This document shows positions 7,801 through 15,152 of a stretch of 32,464 bases of DNA, in pieces (the first letter of the stretch is position 1; each line of letters begins with the position of its first letter). The stretch covers positions 1-32,464 of the forward strand of contig CAZJHX010000124.1 in assembly GCA_964545715.1 (NCBI GenBank). Direction: 5' to 3'. The stretch comes from CAZJHX01 sp964545715. GTDB taxonomy: Bacteria; Myxococcota_A; UBA9042; GCA-2863065. Below the pieces are notes generated by a model. It saw nothing but the letters and a program-made list of their open reading frames with translations, had not been told where the DNA came from and did not search any database. The position numbers and the translations under genes were made by a program.

Positions 7801-9364
7801 GGTAACCCGCCAGAACCCGAGTGCGCTCTTCCGGCGCGTCCAGCAGCCCGATGAGGGCCGCCACAGCGTCCTTGTTACGCCCGAGATCGTCATACACGCG
7901 CGCCAGCTCCAACGCCGCCGCACCGTGGCTCTTGTAGGCAGCCGTGTGACGCTCGAGACAGCTCAACGCCAGCCCCAAGGCCCCACTGCGCGCCGTCTCG
8001 CCGTCCGCCGCGGTCACATCGTAGCGACGCAGCAGCACCTCACACTCTCGATACGCCAGTCCGCGGCTCTTCGGCCCCGTATGACGGGCCAGCGCGTCCA
8101 GCTGGGCCTGTGTGCCCCGCATCACGATCTCGCGCAGACGCGCGGCCTTGTCGTCGGTGGGCGTCGCAGGCGCCGCGGACGTACCGGCCGCCGTCTCCAC
8201 ACCACACATCGCCTCCTCGACGGACGACACGCGCTCGCTCAACTCAAACGGCCCGCTGTCATCCAGCGGCGGCTCAGCCAGACCGAGCAGCCGCATCATG
8301 GGCTTCGCTAGAGCGTTGTCGTGCCGCCACAGGTCGTACACAGGCCGGATCATCATCGCCAGGTTCCGCTCGCTCTTGGACGCAAGCCGCGCGATCTCCA
8401 TCGCCGGGTGGTCCAGCACACCCAGCGCCTTGGCGCGCTCGGTGGCAAAACGCGCCACTGCGCGGCGCTGACTGGGCGTGCCGTCCGCCAGGATGGCGAT
8501 TGCGAGCGACCGCACCGTGGTCCGATAAACCGAGTTCCACGGAAGCCGGTTGGGGTACCGTCGCGCCGCCAGGGCGGAGAACAGCCGCTCCAGCATGCCC
8601 GGACGCTGCATGATCACCCGGTACACCAGCGACTGCTTGCTCGCGCTCGGCGCCAGCACGCCGGCCACACGCGGACGCTGATAGGCCTCGCCCACCGTGA
8701 GCGCGATAGACAGCGCCTCGGCCAGCCTGGTCTCGGACAGATGACGCCGACTCAGCAGCGCGGTCCGCAGACGTGCGCGCCCCCCGGCGCTCATCGGGTA
8801 CACCAGCGCCAGGTCGGCGCCGACGTTGGGCGTCGGCCACGCCATAGCCAGCAGAACAGCCCCCCGCTGCGCGTCAAGCGCACCGTAGACAAACCGCTTG
8901 CCGCCGGCCGCAGCCGCCGCCAGCATCGCGTATTGCACGCCCGTAGGCGAAATGGTCCGCGCGTGCCGCTTGTCAAACGCGCGCAGCGCCTCATCGTACG
9001 GCCACACAGGCTTGCGCAGCCACGCGTCCAGGGGCGACAGCCGGCCGGCGGCCACATCGCGCAGCAGGTTGTGTCCGGCGCCCTGGGCCGCAACGGCCTC
9101 TTTCAGCGCCGCTGCCCTGTGGGGCACTCGCTGGGACAAAAGCGCCCGTTCGGCTCCAGTCAGCGCAAGAGCGGCCGCCTCGACTGAAAGATCGCCCTGC
9201 GCGACCGACTGGATCAGCGCATCCACGCGCGCAGCCCGCCGCGCGGCGTTGTCGTAAAAACCGGTGAGATCGCGATCCGCAGGCACGGACCGCGCAAACG
9301 CGTTGAGAGACAGCGTGACCGCTATCAAGACGACGCTAAGAAACAGGGTTTTCGCTCGACACAT
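4871..9364 (-). CDS. Large exported TPR-like helical-repeat protein
   Basis: The product is 1,497 residues. The N-terminus is a Sec signal peptide (hydrophobic core LFLSVVLIAVTLSL, likely cut after AFA), placing the protein in the periplasm or beyond. The rest is almost wholly alpha-helical, rich in Ala, Leu and Arg. TPR-like helix pairs are clearest at about 480-508 (ELARVYDDLGRNKDAVAALI), 735-825 (LIDSGRLDDAAAVLR and a following pair with ALYHKVL) and 950-1095. A Thr/Ala/Pro-rich linker near residue 395 may separate two solenoid blocks. A strong AGGAGGA ribosome-binding site lies 5 bases before the ATG. The gene is divergent from the zinc-ribbon gene across a 376-base gap and convergent with the lipoprotein at 4188. 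No catalytic motif is visible, so a scaffold role is inference. Confidence 0.88.
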   Translation of the reverse strand: MCRAKTLFLSVVLIAVTLSLNAFARSVPADRDLTGFYDNAARRAARVDALIQSVAQGDLSVEAAALALTGAERALLSQRVPHRAAALKEAVAAQGAGHNLLRDVAAGRLSPLDAWLRKPVWPYDEALRAFDKRHARTISPTGVQYAMLAAAAAGGKRFVYGALDAQRGAVLLAMAWPTPNVGADLALVYPMSAGGRARLRTALLSRRHLSETRLAEALSIALTVGEAYQRPRVAGVLAPSASKQSLVYRVIMQRPGMLERLFSALAARRYPNRLPWNSVYRTTVRSLAIAILADGTPSQRRAVARFATERAKALGVLDHPAMEIARLASKSERNLAMMIRPVYDLWRHDNALAKPMMRLLGLAEPPLDDSGPFELSERVSSVEEAMCGVETAAGTSAAPATPTDDKAARLREIVMRGTQAQLDALARHTGPKSRGLAYRECEVLLRRYDVTAADGETARSGALGLALSCLERHTAAYKSHGAAALELARVYDDLGRNKDAVAALIGLLDAPEERTRVLAGYRLMGKALSGGVASLGLDAGRMQPLARAARTIAAEGQTPHQQVIAQVVLAWIDSIEGKPAVGFERMATLLDNVMDRRSGKAAFADLGSLVDYTNKLAVLGAVDVGRVLKVYRELPKRARVTGLIQLARFYARRGQRDELTAVAASVRKTTRDLRAELLLTLAELDEVAPQGGDSDGKPMFDGVSAAEAQQAFKRLAVLSRKGNKAVRASAACAAQTYVMHAAEALIDSGRLDDAAAVLRSVMDGLKVEQRTDVALLLADVEDRRGEYAASAALYHKVLTAEGAADKLKLHLIDYYQVAVRAKSKTHRQTAATLIADRATPLLREAATRFANDADSRRQVFVIVHDLLLAEGRWHALLATSELYTELGASDLAATACTGAHHGLFVREVAGAGFSDHFKARGDGAAAVATCSAAIVAAHEPDSHRHLTEASDLAEAALSCGGDAAMAVAFAVDGAEAARLMSDLPKAEKLLDEAQRLHGLHPSLSAQREVLGWAALLADDNTSAERLLAAAGTSQAAAWAGFVALADKRFDTAATHFEAAAVADGDPGHLARLWLARARLLSGDSSGYLKALGRIVSRIRKPGANLALELSHELYTATRNPALARSASKLLEKLARRTSKAVPYRAVVRAQKYLDKTVLKSASARFKTRRSTMRRYNRLTGTQFGKLATLLAPAMKPPRGDDKVVMGAIVPAAELMMRGLYAVRVFLEAHESISDDPEWSDQIVVQLDELGFQVASMADATLGTANKMAYSDAALKRYARFLVEHYPELFEETRKWAFLCEDELPAAKVDGSEDAATTAAWSQLAQARVAQARIITAECVDPEGFDNQALRFETTRGSDGMTPDTVPAAAAAELARRIDMGVNADPTVMHSLAGHYAGVDCARTTALLEASGEAAPVSLQMASAACRGDRDALTAVLKKQVATDPDARTLRRLADLQLLSAADDADVKAVEALLTQSAAMSGMETAQARSAPICELPM

Positions 9365-9416
9365 GATTTCCTCCTAACCAGCCCGGCTCAAAACCGGCCC
9401 GTCGCGGCTGTAGAAA

Positions 9417-9432
9417 CCAACATGCGTGCCAA
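9417..9432 (-). promoter_or_regulatory. Sigma-54-like promoter for the TPR gene
   Basis: Read on the minus strand the site is TTGGCACG-N4-TTGG. The -24 half is perfect (TGGCAC), and the -12 half has GG in place of GC, at the correct 10-base spacing. A transcript would start near 9405, about 40 bases before the ATG at 9364. The missing -12 C lowers confidence. Confidence 0.35.
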
Positions 9433-9674
9433 GGCCCCTTAGTACGTCGTTTGACCCATATTTCGGGACATCCGCCGGGGCGCATCTGTGGCACAGAAGC
9501 AACGCAATTGTGAGGAATTCAGGGCAAGGCGGACATCGAACCCCGGCAACGTGGGGTTGGTGGCGGTGACTGGGGTCCTTCGTCCCCGGCCTCGGCGCCC
9601 CACGGATGGCGGCCCGCCGCGAACCAGCCCTTTGATTTCAGGCGGTTGCAGAAAGTCAAGGCGGCCTGCGGGCC

Positions 9675-9692
9675 TTGGCATCGAACGTGCAA
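9675..9692 (+). promoter_or_regulatory. Sigma-54-like promoter for the zinc-ribbon gene
   Basis: TTGGCAT-N5-GTGCA has GG (9677-9678) and GC (9689-9690) separated by 10 bases, with two mismatches to TGGCAC-N5-TTGCW. A start near 9702 would leave a leader of about 39 bases, similar to the two other candidate sigma-54 sites in the window. Confidence 0.35.
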
Positions 9693-9740
9693 ATCAGCGG
9701 GGCAGCCCGGGACAGCAGAACACCCCGGAGGAGAAACGAT

Positions 9741-9935
9741 ATGGCACGCGGATACTGTGTTGATTGTAACTATGACGGTCCCCTGAGCGCTTTGGGCGAT
9801 TGCCCGCGCTGCGGCAGCGATTGGACTGAGAAACACGTGGCTCGTCGAGATGAGGATCAGCTGGACGGCCTGTACAGCCCCATCGATGTCTCGTTGGATT
9901 CGAGTGCGTCGGACCTGGACTACTACGAGCTGTAG
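9741..9935 (+). CDS. Small zinc-ribbon protein, 64 residues
   Basis: I place the start at ATG 9741, not at an upstream in-frame ATG, because GGAGGAG lies 7 bases before it and the upstream residues are low-complexity. Two CxxC knuckles (Cys6/Cys9 in CVDC and Cys21/Cys24 in CPRC) form a short rubredoxin-like or zinc-ribbon metal site. The C-terminal half is acidic and ends in DLDYYEL. No signal peptide is present, so the protein is cytoplasmic. It could be an adaptor or regulator, but the sequence gives no partner. The last 13 bases overlap the 3' end of the convergent helicase gene. Confidence 0.72.
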   Translation: MARGYCVDCNYDGPLSALGDCPRCGSDWTEKHVARRDEDQLDGLYSPIDVSLDSSASDLDYYEL

Positions 9936-12382
9936 TTCAGCGCTTCCTGCACCTCGTCGACGCGTGTGGTCGCCGCCTCCAGCTGGGCGCGATCCGCGTC
10001 GCTGATCACCTGCTCCCTCAACAATGCTGTTAGCGCCAGGCGAGCTTGCTCAACCGCGAGCTTGATGTCCTTGGCCGCGTCATACCAGTAGGCGCCGGCG
10101 CCGTTGTGGATCAGCGTCAGGAAGGCCGCGCGCCCTCTCCGTCGGCTGCGTACGATCCGCAACAGCTGGGGCAGCGGGCGCATGATCCGGAAGAGCTCGC
10201 GCTCGGCGGTCATCAGCGTCCCCTCCGGCCAGCTCTTCAGCTCGGGCTCATCGATTCTCAGGTGCGGCACCAGCTTCAGCGCGGCGCCAAGAAACACTCC
10301 CGACAAGAAGTGGTCGTCGTCGCGACGCACGACCACCCGATACGTCAACTGGTCCGCGGTGAGCACCGGCGCTGCGGCGGACTGCTTCTTGAGCGTCTCC
10401 CAGGTGAGCTCCAGCAACGGGCGGCCGCGCTTCATGCGCACGTTGTAGGTGCGGCCGAACAGGTCCACGGTACGCGGCACGCGCGGACGGCGCGCTTTCG
10501 GCTCGTTTTTGAACCGGATGCCCCAGCGGTCGGCCAGCTCCGGCGCCACCTCGTGAATCGACTTGGCGTGCAGGACCGACGCCGAGCGCGCCCACGCCCT
10601 GTGCGTCACCACGATGTCCGCCGCGACCAGGAAATCCGGACGGTCCCCCCACAGACAGCTGCCCGGGTGAATCGACACCCGCACACCTGTCGCGGTCTCG
10701 TATTGGTTGCCCTTGAGGCGACGGCAGATCCCGCCGGGAAAGGCGCGCGCCACGCAGCGGATCACGTGCCCGACGCTGCCGTCGCGGTCGCCCTGCAGCC
10801 CCGCCGCCGCCGCGATGTCCGCCAGCTGATCGCGCACCATCACGATCTCGCTCATCAACGTCGGATCCAGGTAGTGCAGCTGACAGAACGCGTCCGCGTC
10901 CTTCGTCTTTTCGAACGCGGCCACCATCTTCAACCCGGCGGCGATGTCGCCTCCCGGCTGGGCGAAGTGACGGTGGGCCTCACGCGCCGCCTCCTCATCC
11001 CCGGGCGGCATGATCTGCGGCCAACGCACGGACAGCAGCGCGCCCGCCGTCAGCACCTCGTGCAGCACTTTGGGGTAGCTCTGCGCCGCGTACACGATCA
11101 TGCACGCGAGCCGTGGTGACAGCGGAAACGGCGCCATGCGCAGCCCGAACTCGGTCAGGTTGCGCTGATGGTCGATGGCGCCCATCTCGATCAGGTCGCG
11201 CACGGCTGCCTTGAGCGAGCGCCTCGGCGGCGGCGTGACAAAAGGAAACTCCTCGACGTCCTGGATGCCGAGATCGATCAGCCGCAGCACCACGTCGCTG
11301 AGGTCCATGCGCAGCACGTCCTCGACCGGAAACTTGTCGCGGTTTTTGAAGTCCCGCTTGTCGTACATGCGCACGCACACGCCCGGCGCCGTCCGGCCCG
11401 CGCGCCCCGTGCGCTGGCGCGCGTTGGCCTGGCTGATCGGCGTCTCGCGCAGGCTCGGAATCCCGGTACGCGAGTCGTAGCTCGGCACCTTGGCCAGCCC
11501 CAGGTCCACCACGTACCGAACGCCGTCGATCGTGATGCTGGTCTCCGCGATGTTGGTCGACAACACGACCTTGCGCTTGCCCTCGAACTTGTCGAAGACC
11601 CGCTCCTGCTCCTCTCGGGTCAGGCGCCCATACAGCGGCAGCAGCTCGACGTCCTTCAACCGCCGCCGCGTCAGCTCGGTCACCGTCGCTTTGATCTCGG
11701 CCTCGCCGGTCAAAAACGTCAAGATGTCGCCCGTCGGGCCGCGATGCAGGCGGCTGATCGCGTCCGCGACCGCATCCACTCGACCGACGCGGGAGTCGTC
11801 CTTGATCGGGCGGTAGCGCACCTCGACCGGGAAGTTCTCCGCCGTCGCCGTGATCTGCGGCGCACCGCCAAAGAAGTCGCAGAAGATCTCCGCGTTGATG
11901 GTCGCTGACGAGATGATGACGCGCAGGTCGCCGCGCTTGTCGATCAGCCGACGCAGAAGGCCCAGCGTAAAGTCGATGTTGAGGCTGCGCTCGTGCGCCT
12001 CGTCCACCATGATGACGTCATAGCGCGACAGATCGGGGTCGCCGCGCGCCTCCTGCAGGAGGATCCCGTCGGTCATGACCTTGATGCGCGTGTCGGGGCG
12101 GGTGCGGTCGTCGAACCGGATCGCATAAGCCACCTCGCCGCCTATCTCGCCGCCACGCTCCAGCGCGATGCGATGGGCGACGCTGACGGCTGCCAGGCGG
12201 CGCGGCTGGGTGACCCCGATGATCGCGTCGTCCACCACGGTACCCGAGTCCGCCAGCATCTGCGGGATCTGCGTGGTCTTGCCGCAGCCGGTCGGCCCCT
12301 GGACGATGACGGCCTGGTGCTCGCGCAGCGCCGCCAGCAGCTCGTCTCTAATGCCATGGATCGCAAGTTGCCCAGGTTTCAC
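9923..12382 (-). CDS. DEAH-box ATP-dependent RNA helicase (HrpA-like)
   Basis: The product is 819 residues. Superfamily 2 motifs are complete and in order: I GPTGCGKTT (29-37), Ia TQPRR (57-61), II DEAH (126-129), III SAT (158-160), V TNIAETSIT (275-283) and VI QRTGRAGR (322-329). A winged-helix/HA2 region (about 350-560) follows. The last 200 or so residues match no domain I can name. It would unwind RNA or RNA-protein complexes in the cytoplasm using ATP. Length is close to HrpB (about 810 in E. coli) and far shorter than E. coli HrpA (1,300), but the motif I and V wording is HrpA/DHX-like, so I leave the symbol empty. The start is a GTG at 12382, 7 bases after the stop of the Cys-rich lipoprotein gene, so the two may be co-transcribed. 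Ribosome-binding site support is weak. Confidence 0.9.
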   Translation of the reverse strand: MKPGQLAIHGIRDELLAALREHQAVIVQGPTGCGKTTQIPQMLADSGTVVDDAIIGVTQPRRLAAVSVAHRIALERGGEIGGEVAYAIRFDDRTRPDTRIKVMTDGILLQEARGDPDLSRYDVIMVDEAHERSLNIDFTLGLLRRLIDKRGDLRVIISSATINAEIFCDFFGGAPQITATAENFPVEVRYRPIKDDSRVGRVDAVADAISRLHRGPTGDILTFLTGEAEIKATVTELTRRRLKDVELLPLYGRLTREEQERVFDKFEGKRKVVLSTNIAETSITIDGVRYVVDLGLAKVPSYDSRTGIPSLRETPISQANARQRTGRAGRTAPGVCVRMYDKRDFKNRDKFPVEDVLRMDLSDVVLRLIDLGIQDVEEFPFVTPPPRRSLKAAVRDLIEMGAIDHQRNLTEFGLRMAPFPLSPRLACMIVYAAQSYPKVLHEVLTAGALLSVRWPQIMPPGDEEAAREAHRHFAQPGGDIAAGLKMVAAFEKTKDADAFCQLHYLDPTLMSEIVMVRDQLADIAAAAGLQGDRDGSVGHVIRCVARAFPGGICRRLKGNQYETATGVRVSIHPGSCLWGDRPDFLVAADIVVTHRAWARSASVLHAKSIHEVAPELADRWGIRFKNEPKARRPRVPRTVDLFGRTYNVRMKRGRPLLELTWETLKKQSAAAPVLTADQLTYRVVVRRDDDHFLSGVFLGAALKLVPHLRIDEPELKSWPEGTLMTAERELFRIMRPLPQLLRIVRSRRRGRAAFLTLIHNGAGAYWYDAAKDIKLAVEQARLALTALLREQVISDADRAQLEAATTRVDEVQEALNYSS

Positions 12383-12389
12383 GGCTCGA

Positions 12390-12962
12390 CTAGTCCGCTC
12401 CGCGCCCGGCGAGGCAGTCCGTGTAGGCCTTACCGCAGGGGACGTCCGCGCACTTCAGCACACCTCGATAGCGCTCCGCTTCACCGCCCGCGCTGCCGTG
12501 GACGCAGCCCAACGAGCACCCATCGATGCTCTGCTTGCCGCTTGCCGGCGCGCCTCCCAGGCACTGCAGGATCTTCGTACACACCGCCCGGCACTGGACC
12601 TTGGTGAGGCCCACCGCGTTCGGCGATTTTTCGATGGGCTCCGGCTTCGGCGGGCGTCCGGCATCCTGAGTGCAGTTGTCATAGACCTCGCCGCACGGCT
12701 TGCTCAGGCACGCCCGCGTCGCGCGCAGCTTGCTGACAAGCGCCGGGTGAGCCTTCAGGTTGCGGAAGCAGCCGCCCGCGCAGTTGCCGATAGCCATCTC
12801 ATCGACGGCCATGCCGTCACACGTCTGCTGCTTTTCGCACAGGCGGGCGCACAGCTCGTGATCGCTCTCGTCAGGGCCCGAAAGCTGGTCGGGCGCGGCC
12901 GTCTGCGTGGCGGAACAGCCAGCGAGAAGCAGCCCAACAACCAGGATGCTGAATCTCTGCAC
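12390..12962 (-). CDS. Cys-rich lipoprotein with two eight-Cys modules
   Basis: The product is 190 residues from a GTG at 12962. The frame is open much further upstream, but this start gives a normal short n-region, a hydrophobic core and a perfect lipobox LAGC (Cys16, Ser at +2). The mature protein holds two copies of one module: Cys 38, 42, 48, 61, 65, 85, 90, 97 and Cys 124, 128, 134, 149, 153, 171, 176, 183, joined by a Pro/Lys/Glu linker. The spacing C-x3-C-x5-C-x(12,14)-C-x3-C-x(17,19)-C-x4-C-x6-C also describes the first half of the lipoprotein at 4188. Eight Cys per module suggests four disulfides, so an extracytoplasmic site is likely. It sits 7 bases upstream of the helicase gene and is divergent from 13011. 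Function is unknown. An alternative TTG start lies at 12977. Confidence 0.78.
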   Translation of the reverse strand: MQRFSILVVGLLLAGCSATQTAAPDQLSGPDESDHELCARLCEKQQTCDGMAVDEMAIGNCAGGCFRNLKAHPALVSKLRATRACLSKPCGEVYDNCTQDAGRPPKPEPIEKSPNAVGLTKVQCRAVCTKILQCLGGAPASGKQSIDGCSLGCVHGSAGGEAERYRGVLKCADVPCGKAYTDCLAGRGAD

Positions 12963-13010
12963 GCAGACACAGTACAAGCCTGTCGGCCATCGTGGTAGGA
13001 AACCGTTGAT

Positions 13011-13481
13011 ATGAGCTTTCCATGGGCGGCGTGGCGCCGAGCTTTCCTGCAGGCCAGTCCACACAGCAGCAGCTGGGTGCACCTGGGCACGCTGGAGGTA
13101 AAGCGCTTCAATCCGCGGCGACTTGGCGCAAAGAAAGCGGCGGCCGCCGAGGAGGCGATGTATGCCGACGAGCAGTGGGTCGAGGTCCCGTACGCCGAGT
13201 CCGACGACGACTACAACGACATGCGCGCGTTTTCGACCAGCCCCGCGTGCGGCAAGGCCAGCCGGGATTTGCTGATGGCGTTGGCGGATCCTAAGCCCTT
13301 TCGCGCATTTCGGGTGGCGCTGAAACAGCACGAGACCGCGGCCAAAGCATGGCACGACAACCGCCTCGCCGAGGCCGACAAGCGCCTCTGGGCCTTCTGT
13401 CGTGCGTACGAGTTGAGCCCGGACCACCCGCAGTTTCGCCGGCTGGACGCGGAGCTGAGCGCCGAACCCGAGGGCTGTTAG
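13011..13481 (+). CDS. UPF0158-like protein
   Basis: The product is 156 residues, cytoplasmic, with no signal. The central and C-terminal parts follow the layout of the UPF0158 family: a WVEVPYAESDDDYNDM stretch (residues 57-72), then LLMALADPKPFRAFRVALK, then a helical tail with W and FC. In that family the xPFRxFxxxL segment is the most conserved part. No biochemical role is established for the family as far as I know. A TAGGA element lies about 10 bases before the ATG. The start is 48 bases from the divergent lipoprotein start, and the 3' end overlaps the convergent GNAT gene by 4 bases. The family assignment is by eye and needs a profile search. Confidence 0.7.
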   Translation: MSFPWAAWRRAFLQASPHSSSWVHLGTLEVKRFNPRRLGAKKAAAAEEAMYADEQWVEVPYAESDDDYNDMRAFSTSPACGKASRDLLMALADPKPFRAFRVALKQHETAAKAWHDNRLAEADKRLWAFCRAYELSPDHPQFRRLDAELSAEPEGC

Positions 13482-14302
13482 AGGCTGATAAGACGGAAGG
13501 CGGTGGAGTGCTGGAAGCCCAGGCGCTCGTACAGCTTCACGGCCGCCTCGTTTTGCTCGTTGACGTGCAGCGTGACCAGCGGAAAGCGCATCAGCAGCAG
13601 GCGACACATGCCGGCCAGGCCCATGGTCGCGTAACCGTGGCCGCGCAAGTGGCGGGGCGTATAGACGGCCTCGACCTGGGTGCCCTCGACGCAAAACGAG
13701 CTGGCGGACGCCTGAAAGCCGTGCACAGAGTCAACGGGCAGAATGAAGAACAGCTCTTCGCTGATCAGGCGAAAGATCCGGCGACGAAAGCGGCGCGCAT
13801 CGACGGCCCGCGGGTCCACCCCCAGCTCCTCCGCCTGCATCCGCGCGGCAAAGTCCACCGACTGCTCGAGGTCCAGGGGGCCGGCCGGGCGCACGTCGCG
13901 ATGTCCCTCGACCAGCAGCTGCCCCTCGACCAGCGTGTACAGCCGGTGAGGCCGATTGATGCGCGGCTGCATCGGCACGTGCAGCGCCTCCCAAAAGGCG
14001 TCGGCGCAGTCGCGCGGGCCCACGAGCAACCGCGGACTGACCTTGCCCCGCAGCCGCGCCGCCAGCGCCCGCATGTGCCATTGCTCGCGTGAAAACGGGA
14101 CGCAGAGCCCACCTGCGGTGACATACACGATCGCTTTGAGCGGCCCGGCGGTGGGCGTGCCGTAAAACACGCCGTCATGCGTGAGCACGTCGTAGCGCAG
14201 ACCGGCGCGGTGCAGCACGCTGAGCAGAAAGATGTTCTCGGCCACAGCGCTGCGCAACAGCGTCATCAGGCGCGGCCGATCATGCGGTTCTAGACGAATC
14301 AC
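13478..14302 (-). CDS. GNAT-family N-acetyltransferase with N-terminal extension domain
   Basis: The product is 274 residues. The C-terminal half is a GNAT fold: the acetyl-CoA pyrophosphate loop RGHGYA (Arg220, Gly223, Ala225) in motif A, and HVNEQNEAAVKLYERLGF (about 246-263) as motif B with the usual Asn and Tyr. The N-terminal 130 residues (AENIFLLSVLHRAGL) resemble the DUF4081-type domain found before GNAT domains in many bacteria. It would transfer acetyl from acetyl-CoA to an amine; the acceptor is unknown. The start is a GTG whose first bases form a GTGA overlap with the stop of the upstream exported-protein gene, so translational coupling is likely. The 3' end overlaps 13481 by 4 bases. 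Confidence 0.85.
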   Translation of the reverse strand: MIRLEPHDRPRLMTLLRSAVAENIFLLSVLHRAGLRYDVLTHDGVFYGTPTAGPLKAIVYVTAGGLCVPFSREQWHMRALAARLRGKVSPRLLVGPRDCADAFWEALHVPMQPRINRPHRLYTLVEGQLLVEGHRDVRPAGPLDLEQSVDFAARMQAEELGVDPRAVDARRFRRRIFRLISEELFFILPVDSVHGFQASASSFCVEGTQVEAVYTPRHLRGHGYATMGLAGMCRLLLMRFPLVTLHVNEQNEAAVKLYERLGFQHSTAFRLISL

Positions 14303-14865
14303 TTACGCAAGCGTACCTGAACGCCCTCAAACCAGGTCTGAATCCGGTACGGCGTGCTCATCGTCAGCTGCACCGCGACCCACTTCCCGTCCGGCGACGG
14401 AAAGACGCGCGCGGAGAAGTCGGTCCAAATCTCTTTGAAGTAGCCGATGAGCAGCCGCTTGGGCTGGCCGGGCCTGGAGGCGTCGTCCAGCCACATGGTG
14501 TAGTGCAGCTTGCGCTTGCCCAGCTCCAGCACGACCCGCAATGTGATGCCCGGCCCGACGATGAAGGCTTGCACAAACGTGGAGAGGCGCTGCCCTTTCA
14601 GCTCCCGCGTGGCGGCTCCCTGCCGGCGCATGCGCACGGCGATTCCGCCCTTGACCCGCAGCTTCTGTGCGACGCCGGACGGGCTGGTGCGCTTCATCCA
14701 GGCGCTGGCGCCCTTGCTGTGGTGATGCAGCCGGTAGGCGAACTCGGTAGAGGCCGGATTCCAGCCCATGAACTCGCCGACGGTCCCCGGTGGGCGATCG
14801 GCGGCCGCCCAGACGGGCATGAGCGTCGCCGCCAACAGCAGCACTCGCCAGGATAGGGACCCCAT
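14299..14865 (-). CDS. Exported protein of unknown function
   Basis: The product is 188 residues from ATG 14865. This start gives a signal peptide (MGSLSWRVLLLAATLMPVWA, cut near AAADR). An upstream in-frame start at 14931 would add an unlikely Arg/Thr-rich leader. The mature part is basic, with beta-strand-like stretches, a LHHHSKG segment near residue 50 and FPSPDGKWVAVQL, which resembles one blade of a WD40/TolB-like propeller. No family is recognised. It is coupled to the GNAT gene by a 4-base overlap, so the two may act together, but the sequence does not say how. Confidence 0.68.
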   Translation of the reverse strand: MGSLSWRVLLLAATLMPVWAAADRPPGTVGEFMGWNPASTEFAYRLHHHSKGASAWMKRTSPSGVAQKLRVKGGIAVRMRRQGAATRELKGQRLSTFVQAFIVGPGITLRVVLELGKRKLHYTMWLDDASRPGQPKRLLIGYFKEIWTDFSARVFPSPDGKWVAVQLTMSTPYRIQTWFEGVQVRLRK

Positions 14866-14961
14866 GCCTGGGTCGTAACGTATCCCCGGTCCGGTGGCAA
14901 GGCGGGTCGTCCGCCCAATTGGTTGCCGCACGGCAGCACGATTTGTAGTATTCAGCCGTAG

Positions 14962-15130
14962 TTCGCCGTCACACCGATTCTGATAGGTTGGAGCGCGGCG
15001 ATTCTTGCCGCCAGTGCTCGGAAGCCGACGAAGGCGGGCCCTTGGCCCGTCGAGAAGGGCGAAGCGAACTTCCGGGCGCTGGCGGCGAGAAGCGGCCGCT
15101 CCAACCTGTCAGAATCGGTGTGACGGTGAA
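14962..15130. mobile_element. 169-bp palindromic (MITE-like or structured RNA) element
   Basis: The outer arms 14962-14995 and 15097-15130 are inverted repeats (TTCGCCGTCACACCG at one end, CGGTGTGACGGTGAA at the other). The inner arms 15002-15024 and 15069-15091 pair again, and a small hairpin (15036-15048, GGGCC-CTT-GGCCC) sits in the centre. The direct repeat GTAG flanks the element (14958-14961 and 15131-15134), as a target-site duplication would. All five unpaired positions within the arms (14965/15127, 14984/15108, 15006/15087, 15015/15078, 15018/15075) are G-U pairs if the plus strand is RNA, and would be A-C mismatches on the minus strand. The right edge is 22 bases before the ATG at 15153. 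It has no coding capacity. I saw no second copy in the window. Confidence 0.7.
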
Positions 15131-15152
15131 GTAGTTGGCGGGGCGTTAGTGC

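Larger units (their letters stand above)
9365..9740. other. 376-base divergent intergenic region
   Basis: No gene is seen here. The region separates the TPR gene (-) from the zinc-ribbon gene (+). It holds one sigma-54-like site on each strand (annotated separately), a GGAGGAG ribosome-binding site at 9727-9733 and short GC-rich inverted stretches such as GGGGTCCTTCGTCCCC that I do not consider significant. Confidence 0.6.

Noticed and set aside
5183..8311. 1,042-residue open frame antisense to the TPR gene
   Set aside because: Arg/His/Gln-rich composition typical of antisense to GC-rich coding DNA; the minus-strand frame is longer, with a signal peptide and strong ribosome-binding site.
12963..13694. 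N-terminal extension of the lipoprotein frame at 12390
   Set aside because: The extension is antisense to the UPF0158-like gene and Arg-rich; starting at 12962 gives a proper lipoprotein signal.
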